From contig DNBN01000096.1 in the NCBI GenBank assembly GCA_003491845.1, forward strand, positions 5,156-14,159: 9,004 nt of DNA. The letters are read 5' to 3'. The stretch is from Porticoccaceae bacterium. GTDB lineage: Bacteria > Pseudomonadota > Gammaproteobacteria > Pseudomonadales > Porticoccaceae. Shown here in pieces: positions 5,340 to 9,004 of this stretch. Both the position numbers and the translations under genes were made by a program. A model generated the notes under the pieces. That model was not told the DNA's origin and did no database searches. It saw nothing but the letters and a program-made list of their open reading frames with translations. Each line of letters begins with the position of its first letter. Position 1 is the first letter of the stretch.

Positions 5340-8177
5340 ATGCCTGAGGGCTTGATGGAGCAATTTTTAAGCTCCTCCCACTTTTCCGGTGGAAACGCTG
5401 CCTACATCGAAGGGCTCTACGAGACCTATTTGCATGATCCCAATGGTGTTCCTGCAGAATGGGGTCAGTTTTTCGACTCTCTTCCTCGCACTAATGGGTC
5501 CATTGCACCAGATGTATCCCATGACACAATAATTCAACACTTTGAATTGCTTGGGAAGAGACAGGCTCGACCAACTCCTGCGCCTGGCTCTGGTGGAATT
5601 CATCTTGAATTTGAGCGAAAGCAAGTCAAAATTGTTCAGCTTATTAGTTCCTATCGGTTTCGCGGTCATCAAAAGGCTCGACTAGATCCTTTGGGAATTA
5701 TGATCAGAGAACATGTGCCTGATTTGGATCTGCATTTTCATGGTTTAACCGAAGCTGATCTTGACACTACATTTCAGACAAGCCCGCTCTATATAGGCAA
5801 ACAAGAAGCACCACTGCGTGAGATTATTGCTACCCTAGAGGAGACCTATTGTGGTGATCTTGGGCCAGAATTTATGCATATTACATCCTTTGCTGAGAAG
5901 CAGTGGTTAGCACAAAGATTTGAAAGTGTTCGATCCAAGCCAACCTATGGTAGTGACGCAAGAATTGATGTACTTGGCCGTCTGACCGCGGCAGAGGGGT
6001 TAGAAAAGCATTTAGATTCAAAATATCCCGGCACTAAGCGTTTTGGTCTTGAAGGTGGCGAGAGCTTAATACCCCTTTTAGATTGCTTGGTTCGACGCTC
6101 TGGTGAATATGGTGCTAAAGAAATTGTCATGGCTATGGCTCATCGTGGGCGCTTGAATGTACTAGTAAATATCCTAGGTAAGAACCCAGCGGAGATGTTT
6201 GAAGAGTTTGAGGGCAAGCGTCTTGTAAATACCTCAGGGGATGTTAAGTACCACCAAGGTTTTTCATCGAATGTTATGACCCCTGGCGGAGAAGTTCACA
6301 TGGCCCTGGGTTTTAACCCATCGCACCTTGAGATTTCTTGCCCTGTGGTGGTCGGTTCTGCTCGAGCTAGACAGGATCGGCGTGATGATCCTACTGGCCA
6401 AAAAGTGGTCCCTATCTTGATGCATGGTGACGCCGCATTTGCCGGTCAGGGCGTGGTAATGGAAACTTTCCAGTTATCTCAGACTAGAGCTTACCGCACC
6501 GGTGGTACCATCCATATTGTTATAAATAATCAGGTCGGTTTTACCACTAGCAGGCAAGATGATGCGCGGTCTACAGAATACTGCACTGATATAGCCAAGA
6601 TGGTTGGTGCCCCAATTTTGCACGTCAACGGAGATAACCCTGATGCGGTTATGTTTGCGGCAATGTTAGCAACAGACTACCGCTATGAATTTGGTAAAGA
6701 CGTAGTCATTGATCTAGTGTGTTATCGTCGGCGTGGGCACAATGAAACTGATGAGCCATCATCTACTCAGCCACTAATGTACGATATCATTAAAAAACAC
6801 TCTACAACGCGCTCTCTTTATGCTCAAAAGTTAATAAACGAAGGCGTGATACAAGAAAATCAAGCCAATGACATGGCAAACGTCTACCGATCTAGTCTAG
6901 ATAAGGGCGAATTTGTAGTACATAACTTAGTGCGTGAACCAGACACTACATTGTTCGTTGATTGGATACCATATTTAGACCACGATTGGCGAATTGACGG
7001 CACAACAGGAATTGAGTTGAGTCAACTTAAAGAGGTTGCTGCAAAAATAACCACCATTCCAGATGGTATTGTGGTTCAGCGGCAAGTAGCAAAAATATAC
7101 GATGATCGTCGCAAGATGGCTGGTGGTGCATTGCCTCTTAATTGGGGTATGGCAGAGTTACTTGCTTATGGTTCTCTTCTTAAGGAAGGCTACCCAATTC
7201 GCTTTACAGGCCAAGATGTTCGACGTGGTACTTTTTCCCATCGTCATGCGGTGATTTTTAACCAGAGGGACGGAGAGGCCTATCTTCCGCTGGTTAATAT
7301 GTATGAAGATCAGCCTAGATTTGACATTTATGATTCGGTGCTTTCGGAAGAGGCGGTTCTAGCGTTTGAGTATGGCTATGCTACTACAGCTCCCAAAGGG
7401 CTTATTATTTGGGAAGCTCAGTTTGGCGACTTTGCAAATGGCGCTCAGGTGGTTATAGACCAGTTTATTGCCAGTGGAGAGCATAAGTGGGGGCGACTAT
7501 GTGGACTCACAATGATGTTACCCCATGGCTTTGAGGGGCAGGGTCCGGAGCATTCATCTGCGCGCCTTGAAAGATTTTTGCAGCTTTGTGCTGAACATAA
7601 TATGCAGATTTGTAACCCTACAACACCTGCACAAATTTTTCATTTGTTGCGGCGTCAAGCGATACGGCCAATGCGACGCCCTTTAGTTATTATGAGTCCC
7701 AAGTGGATACTTCGTCACAAGTTAGCGACATCGAGTCTAGAAGACTTGTCTGCGGGCGAATTTAACAATGTTATTGATGATGCTACTGTCGATCCGGCGT
7801 TGGTAAAGCGCGTTATACTGTGTTCAGGCAAGGTGTATTATCATTTGCTAGAAGAGCGAGACAGTCGTGGTATCACCGATATAGCAATTATTCGTCTGGA
7901 GCAGTTATATCCTTTCCCTGATACAGAGCTTGATGCGATTCTAGGTAACTATAACCATTTGCAAAGTGCGGTGTGGTGTCAGGAAGAGCCGATGAATCAG
8001 GGTGCCTGGTACAGTAGCCAGCATCATATGCGAAGCGCTTTTAATCGTATTGATCCAAAATTATACTTAGCCTATGCAGGTCGTCCAGGCTCAGCTGCTC
8101 CTGCGAGCGGTTATATGTCTGTTCATCTTGATGAGCAGAAAAAATTCATTGATGAAGCGTTAACATTCAACAATTAA
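5340..8177 (+). CDS. sucA: 2-oxoglutarate dehydrogenase E1 component
   Basis: Thiamine-diphosphate-dependent E1 of the cytoplasmic 2-oxoglutarate dehydrogenase complex; decarboxylates 2-oxoglutarate and succinylates the lipoyl arm of SucB. The 945-aa product (E. coli 933 aa) has the N-terminal E2-binding helix region (about 7-47), the first thiamine domain with AHRGRLNV (His268), VKYHQGFSS (His305), NPSHLE (327-331) and HGDAA to INNQVG (362-400) for the cofactor and Mg, then GHNETDEP (466-473). The transketolase-like pyrimidine domain has GQDVRRGTFSHRHAV (624-638) and EGQGPEHSSARLER (732-745). The C-terminal domain carries LEQLYPFP and CQEEPMNQGAW (880-890). His268 and His305 correspond to E. 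coli His260 and His298. ATG 5340 aligns residue for residue with the E. coli N-terminus up to the SSxxSG motif; the alternative ATG at 5355 has GAGGG only 4 nt upstream. sucB follows after 15 nt. Confidence 0.97.
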   Translation: MPEGLMEQFLSSSHFSGGNAAYIEGLYETYLHDPNGVPAEWGQFFDSLPRTNGSIAPDVSHDTIIQHFELLGKRQARPTPAPGSGGIHLEFERKQVKIVQLISSYRFRGHQKARLDPLGIMIREHVPDLDLHFHGLTEADLDTTFQTSPLYIGKQEAPLREIIATLEETYCGDLGPEFMHITSFAEKQWLAQRFESVRSKPTYGSDARIDVLGRLTAAEGLEKHLDSKYPGTKRFGLEGGESLIPLLDCLVRRSGEYGAKEIVMAMAHRGRLNVLVNILGKNPAEMFEEFEGKRLVNTSGDVKYHQGFSSNVMTPGGEVHMALGFNPSHLEISCPVVVGSARARQDRRDDPTGQKVVPILMHGDAAFAGQGVVMETFQLSQTRAYRTGGTIHIVINNQVGFTTSRQDDARSTEYCTDIAKMVGAPILHVNGDNPDAVMFAAMLATDYRYEFGKDVVIDLVCYRRRGHNETDEPSSTQPLMYDIIKKHSTTRSLYAQKLINEGVIQENQANDMANVYRSSLDKGEFVVHNLVREPDTTLFVDWIPYLDHDWRIDGTTGIELSQLKEVAAKITTIPDGIVVQRQVAKIYDDRRKMAGGALPLNWGMAELLAYGSLLKEGYPIRFTGQDVRRGTFSHRHAVIFNQRDGEAYLPLVNMYEDQPRFDIYDSVLSEEAVLAFEYGYATTAPKGLIIWEAQFGDFANGAQVVIDQFIASGEHKWGRLCGLTMMLPHGFEGQGPEHSSARLERFLQLCAEHNMQICNPTTPAQIFHLLRRQAIRPMRRPLVIMSPKWILRHKLATSSLEDLSAGEFNNVIDDATVDPALVKRVILCSGKVYYHLLEERDSRGITDIAIIRLEQLYPFPDTELDAILGNYNHLQSAVWCQEEPMNQGAWYSSQHHMRSAFNRIDPKLYLAYAGRPGSAAPASGYMSVHLDEQKKFIDEALTFNN

Positions 8178-8192
8178 ACTAGGAATAGATTA

Positions 8193-9004
8193 ATGGCCAT
8201 AGAAATTAAGGCACCCACATACCCAGAATCAGTACAAGAAGGTACATTAGCGACTTGGCATAAGCAGGCGGGTGATACCGTCAGTCGTGACGAGCTTATT
8301 GTTGATATAGAGACCGATAAGGTAGTGCTTGAAGTCGTGGCGCCTGCATCTGGGGTGCTAGCGGAAGTATTGAAAGCAGAAGGAGATATTGTCCTGAGTA
8401 ATGAGATTCTTGCGCGAATTGAGGAGGGTACTGTTGTTGCGGCATCTCCTGCAGCCTCGAAGGCTGAGCCGGACACTGACGTGGGTGGTGTAATGGTTAA
8501 TCCTGCAGCTAAGAAGCTTGCTGATGAGCGTAACATCGATCTTTCTGAAATTACAGGTACCGGCAAGGGTGGACGTATTACTAAAGAAGACGTAGTTAAC
8601 TATTCGCCTGCTGCACCCTCTGCGCCAGCAGCTGCTAAGTCTGTATCTGCAGATACAGATACAACAATGCCAGTTGGTGAGAGAGTTGAGCGCCGTGTGG
8701 CTATGACACGCATGCGCTCAAGGATCTCTGAGCGTTTGATGAGTGTAACGCAGTCTACGGCTATGCTAACAACCTTTAATGAGGTAGATATGTCTGCCAT
8801 GATGGGTTTACGTAAGCAGTATCAGGACGAATTTACTAAGATGCATAATGGTACTCGTCTTGGGTTTATGGGTATGTTTGTCAAGGCGGCGGTAGAAGCT
8901 TTGAAGCGTTTCCCCCTAGTTAATGCTTCAATTGATGGGACGGATATCGTTTATCATGGTTATCAGGATATCGGTGTTGCAGTGTCTACTGATCGTGGAT
9001 TAGT
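8193..9004 (+). CDS. sucB: 2-oxoglutarate dehydrogenase E2 (dihydrolipoyl succinyltransferase), 3' end outside window
   Basis: Core subunit of the 2-oxoglutarate dehydrogenase complex; carries the succinyl group on lipoate and transfers it to CoA. Only 270 codons are visible before the right edge (E. coli SucB is 405 aa). By hand translation the N-terminus is MAIEIKAPTYPESVQEGT. The lipoyl domain spans about 2-77, with the lipoylated Lys43 in DIETDKVVLEV. An Ala/Pro-containing linker follows, then the E1/E3-binding domain (about 101-137: NPAAKKLADERNIDLSEI, GTGKGGRITKEDV), and a second linker rich in Ala, Pro and Ser. The catalytic domain begins near ERVERRVAMTRMRSRISERL (163-182). The catalytic HxxxDG motif would lie beyond the edge. 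ATG 8193 has AGGA 8 nt upstream and is 15 nt after the sucA stop, so it is cotranscribed. The frame is open to the edge with no stop. Confidence 0.96.
   Translation, partial: MAIEIKAPTYPESVQEGTLATWHKQAGDTVSRDELIVDIETDKVVLEVVAPASGVLAEVLKAEGDIVLSNEILARIEEGTVVAASPAASKAEPDTDVGGVMVNPAAKKLADERNIDLSEITGTGKGGRITKEDVVNYSPAAPSAPAAAKSVSADTDTTMPVGERVERRVAMTRMRSRISERLMSVTQSTAMLTTFNEVDMSAMMGLRKQYQDEFTKMHNGTRLGFMGMFVKAAVEALKRFPLVNASIDGTDIVYHGYQDIGVAVSTDRGL

Noticed and set aside
5367..6130. Minus-strand open frames antisense to sucA
   Set aside because: Shadow frames with no domain; SucA is intact in the plus frame.
8174..8800. Minus-strand open frames antisense to sucB
   Set aside because: Ser/Ala/Thr-rich low-complexity translations are the antisense of the SucB linkers; the plus frame is open to the edge and encodes lipoyl and E1/E3-binding domains.
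1..9004. CRISPR arrays, tRNA or rRNA genes, insertion sequences, defence or biosynthetic clusters
   Set aside because: I saw no spaced repeat array, cloverleaf, transposase or foreign-looking coding segment; the locus is a conserved TCA-cycle cluster.

Overview
This window is a core TCA-cycle locus of a gammaproteobacterium: a citrate synthase gene (gltA, minus strand) divergent from sdhC-sdhD-sdhA-sdhB-sucA-sucB (plus strand). The order and divergent layout match the Escherichia coli gltA / sdhCDAB-sucAB region. Protein lengths and motifs are also close to E. coli: type II NADH-sensitive citrate synthase, SdhD heme His at residue 71, SdhB Asp as a 2Fe-2S ligand. Base composition looks balanced to slightly AT-rich by eye (not measured), and many sites use AT-rich wobble codons. 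A marine-type gammaproteobacterium is plausible, but the sequence does not let me name a genus.

Layout. 1-258: no supportable gene; it holds a 13-bp perfect inverted repeat (arms 54 nt apart) and a strong, probably bidirectional intrinsic terminator that ends gltA. 259-1545: gltA on the minus strand. 1546-1973: a 428-nt divergent control region with a near-consensus sigma70 promoter for gltA, a good sigma70 promoter for sdhC, and several palindromes and short repeats that look like operators. 1974-5230: sdhC, sdhD, sdhA, sdhB, tightly packed (a 7-nt overlap, then gaps of 4 and 26 nt). 5231-5339: a 109-nt gap without a convincing terminator. 5340-8177: sucA. 8193 to the right edge: the first 270 codons of sucB, which is cut by the window edge.

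How the genes work together. GltA condenses oxaloacetate and acetyl-CoA into citrate. SucA (E1) and SucB (E2), with a lipoamide dehydrogenase encoded elsewhere or further right, convert 2-oxoglutarate to succinyl-CoA. SdhCDAB (complex II) oxidises succinate to fumarate and passes electrons to quinone in the inner membrane. Every catalytic and cofactor residue I checked is present, so all six complete genes look functional.

I found no undescribed system. The protein-coding content is ordinary housekeeping. The only unexplained structure is non-coding: the inverted repeat left of the gltA terminator, and the cluster of palindromes and TATTTGGC repeats in the gltA-sdhC control region.
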